Source of the DNA: Paraburkholderia ferrariae NBRC 106233
Lineage (GTDB): Bacteria; Pseudomonadota; Gammaproteobacteria; Burkholderiales; Burkholderiaceae
Direction: 5' to 3'
Length of the DNA stretch: 64,000 bases
Assembly (NCBI RefSeq): GCF_000685035.1
Contig: NZ_BAYB01000022.1
Coordinates: 62,001-126,000, forward strand
This document shows, piece by piece, positions 32,948-41,438 of the stretch. Made by a program: the position numbers and the translations under genes. The first letter of the stretch is position 1; each line of letters begins with the position of its first letter. The notes beneath the pieces were generated by a model. The model did no database searches. It saw only the letters and a program-made list of their open reading frames with translations, and was not told where the DNA came from.

Positions 32948-33766
32948 GTGGAGGATTTCAGCGAGCGTACGGACGGCCCGGCGCTGCTCGCGTTCTGGGG
33001 CGGCGACGAACCGGAGAACGCGTTTCGCCTCGGCACGCGCGAATACGGCTGGCACCGCCACGCGCGCGGCCAGCTCTTCTGCATCGAGCAGGGCCTCGTG
33101 CGCGTTCGCACCGCGCAGGGGTCCTGGCTGCTGCCGCCGCATCGCGCCGGCTGGATTCCGCCCGGCCTCGACCACGAGGCCAGCGTGAGCGGCGCACTGA
33201 GCGGCTGGGGCGTGATGCTCGCGCCCGACGCGAGCACGCTGTTGCCGGAGCGGCCTTGCGTGATGGGGGTGAGCGAACTCCTGCGCGCGCTCGTGCGGCG
33301 CGCGGCGAGCTGGCCTCACAGCGCCGGGGCGCTGGAGCCCGAACAGGCGCGCGTCGTGGCCGTGCTGCTCGACGAAATCCGCGGCGCGCGCGAGGAAGTG
33401 CTGCATTTGCCGATGCCGGCGGAACGGCGGCTCCTCGCGATTGCCAACCGGCTGATCGCGCACCCCGACGACACCCGCACGCTGGACGAGCTTGCGGTGT
33501 GGGCCGGCCTTTCCGCACGCACGGCGCGACGCCATTTCGTCGCGCAAACCGGCATGAGCTTCGTGCAATGGCGCCAGCAGGCGCGGCTCACCCTGGCGCT
33601 GGAGCGGCTCGCGAGCGGGGAGGGCGTCGCCCAGGTGGCGGATGCTTTGGGCTACGCCACGCCGAGCAATTTCATCGCGATGTTTCGCAAGGCCTTTGGC
33701 GAGTCGCCGGGGCGTTACTTTGCGCGCGAGCAGCGCCCGGCCGGCAACGCCGGACATACGCGATAA
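32948..33766 (+). CDS. AraC-family transcriptional regulator
   Basis: 272 aa. N-terminal cupin (about 20-95; YGWHRHARGQLFCIEQG with the H-x-H typical of sugar or aromatic cupins) and C-terminal double helix-turn-helix (about 170-265; LDELAVWAGLSARTARRHFV and VAQVADALGYATPSNFIAMF). GTG 32948 is the preferred start: AGGAG at 32936-32940 is 7 nt upstream. The frame is open to 32582, but that extension lies across the divergent gene. 26 nt separate it from the secreted hydrolase gene behind. Confidence 0.9.
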   Translation: MEDFSERTDGPALLAFWGGDEPENAFRLGTREYGWHRHARGQLFCIEQGLVRVRTAQGSWLLPPHRAGWIPPGLDHEASVSGALSGWGVMLAPDASTLLPERPCVMGVSELLRALVRRAASWPHSAGALEPEQARVVAVLLDEIRGAREEVLHLPMPAERRLLAIANRLIAHPDDTRTLDELAVWAGLSARTARRHFVAQTGMSFVQWRQQARLTLALERLASGEGVAQVADALGYATPSNFIAMFRKAFGESPGRYFAREQRPAGNAGHTR

Positions 33767-33792
33767 TCGCGCCGCCAACCCGGAGAACAATC

Positions 33793-34698
33793 ATGCAGCG
33801 CCTGATCCTTGCCATGCTGGCCGCCGTGCTGTGCGCGAGTTCCGCTTTCGCCGGCGACGAGGCCGATCAGCCCCTGCGCTACGAGCACGTCATGGTGCCC
33901 GTGAAGCACGGCTTCTTCACCGTGCACCTTTCGACTTACCTCTACACGCCGCCCGGCCCCGGACCGTTTCCGCTCGTCGTGCTGAACCATGGCAAGGCAC
34001 CGGGCGGCACGCATCAGCCCGACACGAAGTTCATCTGGCAGGCAAAGAAGTTTCTCGCGCGGGGCTACGCGGTGCTCGTGCCCAACCGCGAAGGCATCGC
34101 GAACTCGGGCGGCACGTACTTTCACGGCTGCGATGTGGAATCCGCCGCGCGGCACTGGGCCGACAGCGTGGAGGTGGCGATCGACTACGCGCGCACGCTG
34201 CCCTTTATCGACGCCCGCCGCATCGTCGTGATCGGGCAGTCGCAGGGCGGTATCGCGACGGTCGCGCTCGGGGAGCGCAACCTGCCGGGCGTGCTGGGTA
34301 TCGTCAACTTCGCGGGCGGCAGCCGCGAGGAAAAGTGCGGCGGCTGGCAGGACGGTCTCGTTGACGACTACAAGGCATTCGGCGCCGACTCCAGGGTGCC
34401 CGCACTGTTTCTCTACGGCGACAACGACAGCTACTGGGGCGGCGGCACGCTTTCGAAGCGCTTTTTCGAGGCTTACCACGCGGGCAATCCGAATTCGGCC
34501 TACTTCGACGAAGGGACGTTTGCCGATGGCGACTCGCACATGTTCTTCCATCATGCGAGCGGCTACGAGACCTGGGCGCCGACGCTATGGAAGTTCTTCG
34601 ACAGCCTCGGGCTGAACAGCCAGGTGTTGCCGGACGACGAGAAAGCGATCGAAGCGGCCAACGCAGAGCAGCTATTCGAGAAGCCGGTCGAAAAATAG
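33793..34698 (+). CDS. Secreted dienelactone-hydrolase-like alpha/beta hydrolase
   Basis: 301 aa. Signal peptide MQRLILAMLAAVLCASSAFA. Mature region shows an alpha/beta hydrolase: oxyanion loop NHGKAPGG, nucleophile elbow GQSQGG (Ser about 147), acid Asp in LYGDND and His in DGDSHMFF. Two cysteines (HGCD and EKCGG) could form a disulphide in the periplasm. It follows the AraC gene by 26 nt. Likely an esterase or carboxypeptidase-like hydrolase; substrate unknown. Confidence 0.87.
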   Translation: MQRLILAMLAAVLCASSAFAGDEADQPLRYEHVMVPVKHGFFTVHLSTYLYTPPGPGPFPLVVLNHGKAPGGTHQPDTKFIWQAKKFLARGYAVLVPNREGIANSGGTYFHGCDVESAARHWADSVEVAIDYARTLPFIDARRIVVIGQSQGGIATVALGERNLPGVLGIVNFAGGSREEKCGGWQDGLVDDYKAFGADSRVPALFLYGDNDSYWGGGTLSKRFFEAYHAGNPNSAYFDEGTFADGDSHMFFHHASGYETWAPTLWKFFDSLGLNSQVLPDDEKAIEAANAEQLFEKPVEK

Positions 34699-34717
34699 GC
34701 GGCTGCGGGCCGCCCGA

Positions 34718-34984
34718 TCAGCTTTGCCCGGAATGCCTGATGCGCTTGAGGACGAGCACGCAGAACGCCGGCACGTGAACGACGCCCGCGCCGCTCGCGA
34801 TCGCAGCCCACGGCGGCGCGGCGGGCCCGGCGGCCATCGCGCAGATCACGCCGAATGCCAGGCCGACGAGCAGCAGCACTGCATGCGCGATGACCCGCTT
34901 GCGGCCCGGGACCGTGTAGCGGGGCAGGCGGGTGTGGACGTAGCCGACGATCAGTAAAGCGAGCGTGGTGATGGCGGGAAACAT
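34718..34984 (-). CDS. Small membrane protein
   Basis: 88 aa with two to three hydrophobic segments (FPAITTLALLIVGYV, VIAHAVLLLVGLAFGVICAM, and the C-terminal VHVPAFCVLVLKR). AGGTG lies 6 nt before ATG 34984. The same frame remains open to 35221, but that extension includes a Leu/Arg run made by a DNA tandem repeat and has no clear start, so the short form is preferred. Converges with the hydrolase gene. Family not recognised. Confidence 0.6.
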   Translation of the reverse strand: MFPAITTLALLIVGYVHTRLPRYTVPGRKRVIAHAVLLLVGLAFGVICAMAAGPAAPPWAAIASGAGVVHVPAFCVLVLKRIRHSGQS

Positions 34985-35045
34985 GGGAGCACCTGGGCTT
35001 ACAGCAAGCTTGTTGGCAGCCTGCTGCAATGTACCGGAACAATAC

Positions 35046-35081
35046 AGCAACAAGCGCAGCAACAAGCGCAGCAACAAGCGC
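35046..35081. repeat. Three perfect copies of AGCAACAAGCGC
   Basis: Three 12-bp units occupy 35046-35057, 35058-35069 and 35070-35081. They lie 62 nt upstream of the small membrane-protein start, in the 280-nt gap before the LpxO-like gene. Confidence 0.85.
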
Positions 35082-35264
35082 GCCTGGAACGCATGAGCCA
35101 GATCGGCGGCCAGATTGCGGGTGCGTTGTAAATCCGTCAACTGTTCGCGCGACAATACATCGAGCGGCGCACGCCGGCACCCGACGGGCGCCGGATCGTC
35201 GAACGTATCTTCACGCTTCATCCCGCTTGTTTTCCGATTGTTTCAGCTTGTTTGCGATTGGCAC

Positions 35265-36014
35265 ATGTACAACCACGACTCACCGGCAGGCAAACCCCGG
35301 GCGGCCGTCGTCACGACGGCGATGAACCGGCTCTACGAACGTTGCACGGGGCTCATGCGCCGCATCTACGACCGGCGTCTGCACGATGCGCCCGTGCTCG
35401 ATGCGAGCCGCCATTTTCCCGACGCCGGGCGCTTCCTCGCGAACTGGCAGGCGATCCGCGCGGAGGCGCTCGAAGTGGCGGCCGGCCTCGGCCGCGTTCC
35501 GCGCTTTCACGAGATCATGCGCGAGCAGGCCGAGATCTCCGACAACGACGGGCGCGACTGGCGCATGTACATCATGCAGGCGTACGGCGTGCCGTTTGCG
35601 CGCAATCTCTCGCGCTGCCCGACGCTCGCCTCGATCGTCGAAGCCTCGCCGGACGTGCTTTCGGCCTCGTTCTCCTTTCTGGCGCCCGGCAAGCATGTGC
35701 CGCCCCATCGCGGGCCGTTTCGCGGCATTCTGCGCGGCTATCTCGTGCTCTCGATGCCGCTCGACGCCAACGGCCTGCCTGCCGCGACGCTCACCGTGGA
35801 TGGCCACGAGCACCGCTTGCACGACGGCGAATTCATGCTGTGGGACGACACGTTCGAACACGAAGTGCGCAATGCGAGCGATGAGGTACGCGTCGTGCTG
35901 CTGCTCGATATCCGCCGCCGCAATATGCCGCGCGACATGCGGCTGCTTTCGAACGCCGTGATTGCGCTCGTGCGGCTGGGCATTTATCTGCGCGGGCCCA
36001 AGATCGCGGTTTAG
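35265..36014 (+). CDS. Aspartyl/asparaginyl beta-hydroxylase domain protein (LpxO-like)
   Basis: 249 aa. The double-stranded beta-helix core of Fe(II)/2-oxoglutarate oxygenases is recognisable: HVPPHRGPFRG with the first iron His, EFMLWDDTFEHEVRN with the second His, and RVVLLLDIRRRNMP closing the fold. The order matches the AspH/LpxO family, in which only two His bind iron. LpxO hydroxylates the secondary acyl chain of lipid A; this is the closest known bacterial role, but the protein is shorter and its substrate is unproven. A hydrophobic C-terminus (LLSNAVIALVRLGIYL) could hold it to the membrane. Confidence 0.82.
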   Translation: MYNHDSPAGKPRAAVVTTAMNRLYERCTGLMRRIYDRRLHDAPVLDASRHFPDAGRFLANWQAIRAEALEVAAGLGRVPRFHEIMREQAEISDNDGRDWRMYIMQAYGVPFARNLSRCPTLASIVEASPDVLSASFSFLAPGKHVPPHRGPFRGILRGYLVLSMPLDANGLPAATLTVDGHEHRLHDGEFMLWDDTFEHEVRNASDEVRVVLLLDIRRRNMPRDMRLLSNAVIALVRLGIYLRGPKIAV

Positions 36015-36268
36015 GCGCAAATCGAAAGGCGCGCGTTGGCTTTACAGTCGTTTAACAGGTGTTTCCGGCTTACGGCCGGTTGATTACGCGCCGTTACGTC
36101 ACCGGCTGCCGGGGCGAGCCGGGCATGGCGCCGGGCGCCGCCAGCAGACCTGTTCGGGCAGGGTACCGCACCATTGCGGCGCCGATTTTTACTTACACTC
36201 CGCAAAAGCTTTTCATCGGGCGAGTCGTTAGTCTTGCATCACCTTACCCACCGGTTGCACGACACGAC
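36015..36268. other. 254-nt intergenic region
   Basis: Between the LpxO-like and OmpA-like genes. A CGCCGGGCG-type short hairpin and a lower-GC stretch (36181-36240) are present; I see no certain promoter or gene. Confidence 0.4.
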
Positions 36269-37036
36269 ATGAAACACGCTCTCTCACGTGAACGCGCCGG
36301 CAGCCGGCGCGGTCTCGTCATCGCCCTCGCGGCCGGCGCTGCATTTGCCGCCGCATGCTTCACCGGCATCCCGTCTGCTTCGGCACAGGTGGTGCTGCTT
36401 GCACCGCCCGCTCCCATGGTGGAGGTCGCGCCCGCGCCGCGCGTGGGCTACGCATGGGCACGCGGTTACTGGGCCTGGCAGTATGGCCGCTACGTCTGGG
36501 TGCCGGGGCATTGGGTCGTGGTCGCACGTGGCGTAGCGGTCCCGCCGCCGCCGCCCGCGCCCGTCGCGCAGGTGATGCGCCTCTCGGCGGATGCCCTCTT
36601 CGCGTTCGATCGCGGCGATCTCTCCGACGTGCTGCCGGGCGGCCGCGCGGACATCCGCGACATTGCGGCGAAGCTCCGGGGCACGCGTTTCGGCCACATC
36701 GAAGTGCGCGGCTATACGGATCGTCTCGGTTCGTCGGCCTATAACCTGCAACTGTCGCAACGCCGGGCCGATGCGGTGAAGGCGCTGCTCGTCCAGCAGG
36801 GCATTCCGGCCGAACGTATCGACGCGCGCGGCATGGGCTCGCAGGACCCGATCACGCACTGCGCGGACAACCAGCCGCAGGACCGCCTGGTCGCCTGCCT
36901 GCAACCGGACCGCCGCGTGGAGATCGTCACGTTCGCGCGCGCGGGCAACCCGGGCTATATGGGCAACCCGGCGGCCAACCCGGGCAATCGTTATGCGCCG
37001 CCGCCGCCGCCCGGGCCGCCGATGTACACGCAGTAA
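36269..37036 (+). CDS. OmpA-family outer-membrane protein with YxWxxGxW repeats
   Basis: 255 aa. Signal peptide with long n-region (MKHALSRERAGSRRGLVIAL, cleavage near A-S-A-Q). The mature N-terminus carries tandem Trp/Tyr-rich segments (RGYWAWQYGRYVWVPGHWVV), a Pro hinge, then an OmpA peptidoglycan-binding domain (about 110-230) with FDRGDLSDVL, IEVRGYTDRLGSSAYNLQLS and RRADAVKALLVQQGI. The cysteine-containing NQPQDRLVACLQPDRRV insert is typical of betaproteobacterial members. The last 25 residues are a Gly/Asn/Pro tail. Anchors the outer membrane to the cell wall. Confidence 0.9.
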   Translation: MKHALSRERAGSRRGLVIALAAGAAFAAACFTGIPSASAQVVLLAPPAPMVEVAPAPRVGYAWARGYWAWQYGRYVWVPGHWVVVARGVAVPPPPPAPVAQVMRLSADALFAFDRGDLSDVLPGGRADIRDIAAKLRGTRFGHIEVRGYTDRLGSSAYNLQLSQRRADAVKALLVQQGIPAERIDARGMGSQDPITHCADNQPQDRLVACLQPDRRVEIVTFARAGNPGYMGNPAANPGNRYAPPPPPGPPMYTQ

Positions 37037-37133
37037 TCGTTTCTCTCTTCTGAATGCGGCGCCTGTGCCGTGGACGCGCCCGCGATCCGCGGCCCAGGCG
37101 AGCGCCGGGTTCATTGCTTCGATAAAACCTGGC

Positions 37134-37170
37134 TTGACACGTATATGCCTCGCCAAGTATATATATGTCA
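37134..37170 (+). promoter_or_regulatory. Promoter of the ArsR-AHSA1 operon, apparently leaderless
   Basis: TTGACA (37134-37139) and TATATA (37158-37163) are separated by 18 nt, a near-consensus sigma-70 promoter in an otherwise GC-rich region. The expected start, 6-7 nt after the -10 box, falls on the ATG at 37170 itself. No ribosome site precedes that ATG. Confidence 0.7.
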
Positions 37171-37505
37171 TGGAATCCACCTTCGCCATCATCGCGGAGC
37201 CGAACCGCCGCGCCATCCTGACCCTGCTCGCCGACGCCGAGCGGTCCGTGGGCGATATCGAGGAGCAGCTGAACCTGTCGCAGCCCTCGGTCTCGAAGCA
37301 CCTGCGCGTGCTTCGGGAGGCCGGCTTCGTGGAGTCGCGCGTCGAGGCGCAGCGGCGCGTGTATCGCATCCGGCCCGAACCGCTCATGGAAATCGACGCC
37401 TGGCTTGCCCAGTTCCGCCGCTACTGGTCGGCGCACGTCGATGCGCTCGAACGTCATCTCGACCAGATCCATCCTCCACCACGCCGCAAAGGGAAGAAAC
37501 GATGA
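37170..37505 (+). CDS. ArsR-family transcriptional regulator
   Basis: 111 aa. A compact winged helix with the family N-terminus (AIIAEPNRRAILTLLADAER) and recognition helix (LNLSQPSVSKHLRVLREAGF), wing EAQRRVYRI and a C-terminal dimer helix (WLAQFRRYWSAHVDALERH). No metal-binding Cys pair (C-x-C) is present, so it is of the metal-independent type usually found before AHSA1 genes. Its stop overlaps the next start (ATGA). Autoregulation over the AT-rich promoter is likely. Confidence 0.9.
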   Translation: MESTFAIIAEPNRRAILTLLADAERSVGDIEEQLNLSQPSVSKHLRVLREAGFVESRVEAQRRVYRIRPEPLMEIDAWLAQFRRYWSAHVDALERHLDQIHPPPRRKGKKR

Positions 37506-38029
37506 GCCGCCGCAACGACTACAGGCCGGGCCCCGCCGCCGGCGCCGAGGTCCGCAAGGACGGGGAGAAGTGGACGCTGATTCTGGTCCGCGATCTGCGG
37601 CATGCGCCGGAGAAAGTCTGGCAGGCGCTGACCGACCCGGCCAGCCTGCGCGAGTGGGCGCCGTTCGACGCCGATCGAAGCCTGGCGGCCGTCGGTCCCG
37701 TCAAGCTCTCGACGGTCGGCACGCCGGCACCGCACGTCTCGGAAACAGAGGTCACGCGTGCCGAGGAACCGCATCTGCTCGAATACCGTTGGGGCGACAA
37801 CGATCTGCGCTGGGAGCTCGAACCGCTTGGAAACGGTACGCGCCTCACGCTGTGGCACAACATCGACCGCAATTTCATCGCCATGGGCGCCGCCGGCTGG
37901 CATATCTGCCTCGACGTGCTCGAGCGCCTGCTTGGCGACGAGCCCATCGGGCGCATTGTGGGCGGCGAGGCCATGAAGTTCGAGTGGCCGCGCCTGAACG
38001 ACGAATACACGAAACGCTTCGGACTCTGA
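37502..38029 (+). CDS. SRPBCC-family protein, AHSA1-like
   Basis: 175 aa. The START/Bet v1-like fold is visible in LVRDLRHAPEKVWQALTDPA, LREWAPFDADRS, LLEYRWGDNDLRWELEPLGN and the long C-terminal helix GWHICLDVLERLL. Such proteins bind hydrophobic ligands in the cytoplasm; bacterial AHSA1 genes in tandem with ArsR regulators are common and their ligands mostly unknown. Overlap of 4 nt with arsR shows coupling. Confidence 0.9.
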   Translation: MSRRNDYRPGPAAGAEVRKDGEKWTLILVRDLRHAPEKVWQALTDPASLREWAPFDADRSLAAVGPVKLSTVGTPAPHVSETEVTRAEEPHLLEYRWGDNDLRWELEPLGNGTRLTLWHNIDRNFIAMGAAGWHICLDVLERLLGDEPIGRIVGGEAMKFEWPRLNDEYTKRFGL

Positions 38030-38051
38030 ATCATTCTCCCTGGAGAGAGGC

Positions 38052-38480
38052 ATGAAGAAGTCGGCAACGGCTGGGAGCGAACCGGCATCGGCGTCCGCGC
38101 TGATCGACAACCGGATCGCGGAACTGGGCGACTGGCGCGGCGAGACCTTGAGCCGGATGCGTCAGCTTATCCGGGAGACCGACCCCGATGTCGTCGAGGA
38201 ATGGAAGTGGATGGGCACGCCCGTGTGGTCGCACGGCGGCATTATCTGCACCGGCGAATCGTACAAGGCGGTGGTGAAGCTGACCTTTGCCAGGGGCGCT
38301 GCGCTGCCGGACCCGGGCGGCCTTTTCAATTCGAGCCTGGATGGAAACGTGCGGCGTGCGATCGACATCCGCGAAGGCGAGCAGGTCGATGCGAAGCTGT
38401 TCAAGGCCCTCGTGCGCGTTGCCATCGAGCTCAATGCTGCGGGTGCGAAGTCGAAAGCCCGGCGGGCAACGGCAAAGTAA
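38052..38480 (+). CDS. DUF1801 (YdhG-like) protein
   Basis: 142 aa. The family's core WRGETLSRMRQLIRETDPDV, EEWKWMGTPVWSHGGIICTG and KAVVKLTFARGAALPD is present, and the C-terminus is basic (KSKARRATAK). It follows the AHSA1 gene by 22 nt with GGAGAG before ATG 38052, so the three genes form one transcript. Function of DUF1801 is not established; the fold is MTH1598/YdhG-like. Confidence 0.85.
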   Translation: MKKSATAGSEPASASALIDNRIAELGDWRGETLSRMRQLIRETDPDVVEEWKWMGTPVWSHGGIICTGESYKAVVKLTFARGAALPDPGGLFNSSLDGNVRRAIDIREGEQVDAKLFKALVRVAIELNAAGAKSKARRATAK

Positions 38481-38500
38481 ATCGCAACGCGATTCGACGT

Positions 38501-38537
38501 CACCCACCGGCGCGCGTGCTATACGCGCACGGGTGGG
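38501..38537. terminator. Stem-loop between convergent genes
   Basis: ACCCACC (38502-38508) pairs with GGTGGGT (38532-38538) and an inner GCGCG/CGCGC extends the stem around TATA, with three mismatched positions between. It lies between the DUF1801 and DUF4142 stops and could serve both. Confidence 0.55.
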
Positions 38538-38559
38538 TCTGAACAGCAAGCCGGCGATA

Positions 38560-39114
38560 TCAGCCCGCCAGATGCTTGCGCTTCGCGAGTTCCTGCGCCT
38601 GTGCGTAGTCGGCCTGGATCACGGGCAGCGCCGCCGTCGCAGCCTTCTTCAAACCGGCGTCGCGGCCCGAAGCGATTTCCGCCTGGAACGCCGAAAGCGT
38701 TTTCTGCTGGCCGTCCAGCGCCACCTGTTCGATGTAGGTCTTGTCGAAATCGGCTCCGCGCAAGTTCTTGATGCCGTTCAGCACGGCCGTGTCGGGGTCG
38801 TTGGCCGGCACGTCCACGCCGCGCGGGCTGGCTGCGCGCATCGAATCCGAAAGCTTCGTGTAGTCGGCCACCAGCTTTTCGGCGAAGGCCTTCACGTCGC
38901 GATCGCTCGAACGCGAATCGGCGATGCGTGCTGCATCGCGCTGGGTGGCTACGGTCTGGGTGCCGTCCGTGATGAAGGTTTGGTCGGCGGCATGCAGTTC
39001 CTGAGCCCCGGCCGCGACGGGGGCCGAAGGCGTCTGGGCGTGCGCGCCCAGTGTAACGGCGCAAAGGCCGAAGGCGGACGTGGTGAGAATCGAGGCCAGC
39101 GAGAGGCGAGTCAT
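38560..39114 (-). CDS. DUF4142 secreted protein
   Basis: 184 aa. Signal peptide (MTRLSLASILTTSAFGLCAV, cleavage after A-H-A). The mature part is a ferritin-like four-helix bundle of the DUF4142 type: QTFITDGTQTVATQRDAARI, AFAEKLVADYTKLSDSMRAA and FDKTYIEQVALDGQQKTLSA. Such proteins are periplasmic and often stress-induced. AGGAA precedes ATG 39114. No operon partners. Exact role unknown. Confidence 0.88.
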   Translation of the reverse strand: MTRLSLASILTTSAFGLCAVTLGAHAQTPSAPVAAGAQELHAADQTFITDGTQTVATQRDAARIADSRSSDRDVKAFAEKLVADYTKLSDSMRAASPRGVDVPANDPDTAVLNGIKNLRGADFDKTYIEQVALDGQQKTLSAFQAEIASGRDAGLKKAATAALPVIQADYAQAQELAKRKHLAG

Positions 39115-39467
39115 ACGGGTTCCTTTCTACGTGCCTGGTATCGAGTGCTCCGGCAGGGCCAGGCGGGCGTGGCTCTGCGCGGGACCGTCGTGCGAAACTG
39201 GTCATCGGTCATCGCGCAACGGTCTGACGAATTCTAGAAAGTCCGCCTGGCGAGAGGTGAAACGATGGCGTGGCTTCTGTAACGGCTGGTAACGATGGCG
39301 GCGGTTGTGGTGGGGGACGGGGTTGTCGTGCGGTTGTCGCGGCGCTGTCGCATACCCGACAGATTTCACCCGGCAATCCGCCGATCATGAGGGCTCGCAA
39401 CAGAAGGCGTCAGGCAGGAACGCACGCCACGTTGCCCGCATCGCAACCCCGAACCCGGAGACATGCC
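39115..39467. other. 353-nt intergenic region between divergent genes
   Basis: It holds a GAATTCTAGAA palindromic stretch near 39230 and two copies of AACGATGGCG 30 nt apart (39262 and 39292). Promoters for the DUF4142 and aldolase genes must lie here, but none stands out. Confidence 0.45.
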
Positions 39468-40235
39468 GTGAACGCATCGCAACCCACACTCAAGCACCTG
39501 GTTTCCCCCGCCGAATGGACCGCACGCGTCGATCTTGCCGCGGCCTACCGGCTCACCGCGCTGTTCGGCTGGGACGATCTGGTGTTCACGCATATCTCGG
39601 CGCGGGTGCCGGGCCCCGAGCATCACTTCCTCATCAACCCGTACGGGATGATGTTCGACGAGATCACGGCCTCGTCGCTCGTGAAGGTCGATCTGCATGG
39701 CAACAAGGTCATGGACGCGCCCTACGACATCAACCCGGCCGGCTTCACGATTCACAGCGCCGTGCATGCCGCGCGCGAGGATGCGCTGTGCGTCATGCAT
39801 ACGCATTCGGTGAACGGCGTGGCCGTCTCGGCGCAGGACAAGGGCTTGCTGCCCATCTCGCAGCAGTCGCTGGGCGTGCTGGCGGCGCTCGGCTATCACG
39901 ACTACGAGGGCATTGCGCTGAACGAGGAAGAGAAGCCGCGCCTCGTTGCCGACCTCGGGACCAACACGTATCTGATGCTGCGCAATCACGGCCTGCTGAC
40001 GGTGGGCAAGTCGGCCGCCGATGCGTTCGTGGCGATGTACTTCTTCGAAGCCGCCTGCATGATCCAGGTGCGCGCCCAGGCCGGCGGCGGCGCGCTGCGC
40101 GAGATTGCGCCGCCCATTCTGGCCGGGATCAAGCGGCAGATCGCGGAGGTAACGCGCGGCATGAGCCCGGGCGTGCTCGTGTGGCCGGGCTTGTTGCGCC
40201 GCCTCGACCGGGCTAATCCCGGTTACGCGGATTAA
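39468..40235 (+). CDS. Class II aldolase/adducin family protein
   Basis: 255 aa. Zinc ligands appear as H-T-H in CVMHTHSVNG and as the later RNHGLLTVG; the earlier part shows FTHISARVPGPEHHFLINPYGM, which binds substrate phosphate or carboxylate in this family. GTG 39468 is chosen: GGAG (39457-39460) is 7 nt upstream, and the extra open frame before it has no homology-like features. The family includes fuculose-phosphate aldolase and decarboxylases; adjacent to a ketopantoate-reductase-like gene, but the 156-nt gap weakens any pathway link. Confidence 0.87.
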   Translation: MNASQPTLKHLVSPAEWTARVDLAAAYRLTALFGWDDLVFTHISARVPGPEHHFLINPYGMMFDEITASSLVKVDLHGNKVMDAPYDINPAGFTIHSAVHAAREDALCVMHTHSVNGVAVSAQDKGLLPISQQSLGVLAALGYHDYEGIALNEEEKPRLVADLGTNTYLMLRNHGLLTVGKSAADAFVAMYFFEAACMIQVRAQAGGGALREIAPPILAGIKRQIAEVTRGMSPGVLVWPGLLRRLDRANPGYAD

Positions 40236-40327
40236 GCGGAAAAAAAGCGGCGAGTTGCACGGGACGGTTTTCGCAAGCTGTCCCGCAGTTCATCGGGGGG
40301 GGATGCATTGCGCATGCCCTGCGAAGA

Positions 40328-40360
40328 TTCGCGGCACGTTCACGGCACATTCGCGGCAAA
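40328..40360. repeat. Three tandem 11-bp repeats TTCRCGGCAMR
   Basis: TTCGCGGCACG (40328), TTCACGGCACA (40339) and TTCGCGGCAAA (40350) follow each other without gaps, in the leader region of the reductase gene 31 nt before its ATG. Confidence 0.7.
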
Positions 40361-40391
40361 AGTGTCAGACGCGCCGCATCGAGGTAGGGAA

Positions 40392-41438
40392 ATGGCAAGG
40401 ATCTGTGTGTATGGTGCCGGCTCGATCGGCGTGTATCTGGGCGGCCGTTTGCTGGCGGGCGGCAGCGAAGTCGTGTTTGTCGGCCGTGCGCGCATGGGCG
40501 GGCTGCTGCGTGAGCATGGCGTCGTGCTCACGCACTACGACGGCGGCCGCTGGGAAGCGGCAGCGCACCGCATCGAGTACGCGACCGGGGGCGCCGCGGC
40601 CGCTACGGCCGATCTGGTGCTCGTGAGCGTGAAATCGGCGGCGACCGCCGAAGCCGCCGCCGAGCTTGCCGCGGTGCTGCCGGCCGGCGTGCCCGTCATC
40701 AGCTTTCAGAACGGCGTGCGCAACGCCGAGGTGCTGCGCGCCGCGCTGCCGAACAATCCGGTGCTGGCGGGCATGGTGCCTTTCAACGTGATCGAGCGGG
40801 GCCCCGGTGCGTTCCATCAAGGCACGGGCGGCGAACTCGAAGTGCAGGGGGCCGCGCTCTTGCAGCCCTTTCTCGCCGACTTCGGCCGTGCAGGACTGCC
40901 GCTCGTCGAACACGACGACATGCTGCCCGTGCAATGGGCCAAGCTGCTGCTGAATCTGAACAACGCCATCAATGCGCTTGCCAACCGGCCGCTGAAAGAG
41001 GAGCTTTCGCAGCGCGCCTACCGGCGCTGCCTCGCCATGGCGCAGCAGGAGTTGCTTGCGTTGCTGGACGCGGCGGGCATTCGCCCCGCGAAGCTCACGC
41101 CGTTTCCGCCGCACTGGATTCCGCGGCTGCTCGCATTGCCGGACACCTGGTTCGAGCGGCTTGGCCGCCGCATGTTGAAGATCGATCCGCTCGCGCGCTC
41201 CTCGATGTCCGACGATCTGGGCGCGGGCCGCAAGACCGAGATCGACTGGATCAACGGCGAGGTGCCTCGCCTCGCGGAGCGGCTGGGCCGCAAGGCGCCG
41301 GTCAACGCGCGTTTGTGCGCGCTGGTGCGCGAGGCCGAGCAGGCGAAAATGCGTCCGTCCTGGTCGGGCGACGCGTTGCTCGCGCAATTGCGCGAGGCGG
41401 CAGCGGGCGCCGGGTCGGGCATGCTGGCGAAGGCCTGA
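40392..41438 (+). CDS. 2-dehydropantoate 2-reductase family protein (ApbA/PanE-like)
   Basis: 348 aa. N-terminal NADP-binding motif ICVYGAGSIGVYLGGRLLAG; KSAATAEAA contains the catalytic-type Lys region (VSVKS), FQNGVRN the conserved Asn-Gly, and KLLLNLNNAINALANRPLKE the C-terminal catalytic Lys/Asn helix. Family members include PanE and various 2-ketoacid reductases; this one is longer than E. coli PanE (303 aa), so the pantothenate role is not assured. GTAGGGA lies just upstream of ATG 40392. Confidence 0.85.
   Translation: MARICVYGAGSIGVYLGGRLLAGGSEVVFVGRARMGGLLREHGVVLTHYDGGRWEAAAHRIEYATGGAAAATADLVLVSVKSAATAEAAAELAAVLPAGVPVISFQNGVRNAEVLRAALPNNPVLAGMVPFNVIERGPGAFHQGTGGELEVQGAALLQPFLADFGRAGLPLVEHDDMLPVQWAKLLLNLNNAINALANRPLKEELSQRAYRRCLAMAQQELLALLDAAGIRPAKLTPFPPHWIPRLLALPDTWFERLGRRMLKIDPLARSSMSDDLGAGRKTEIDWINGEVPRLAERLGRKAPVNARLCALVREAEQAKMRPSWSGDALLAQLREAAAGAGSGMLAKA

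Noticed and set aside
34985..35221. N-terminal extension of the small membrane protein
   Set aside because: The extension includes a Leu/Arg run generated by a DNA tandem repeat and lacks a credible start; the ATG at 34984 has a ribosome site.
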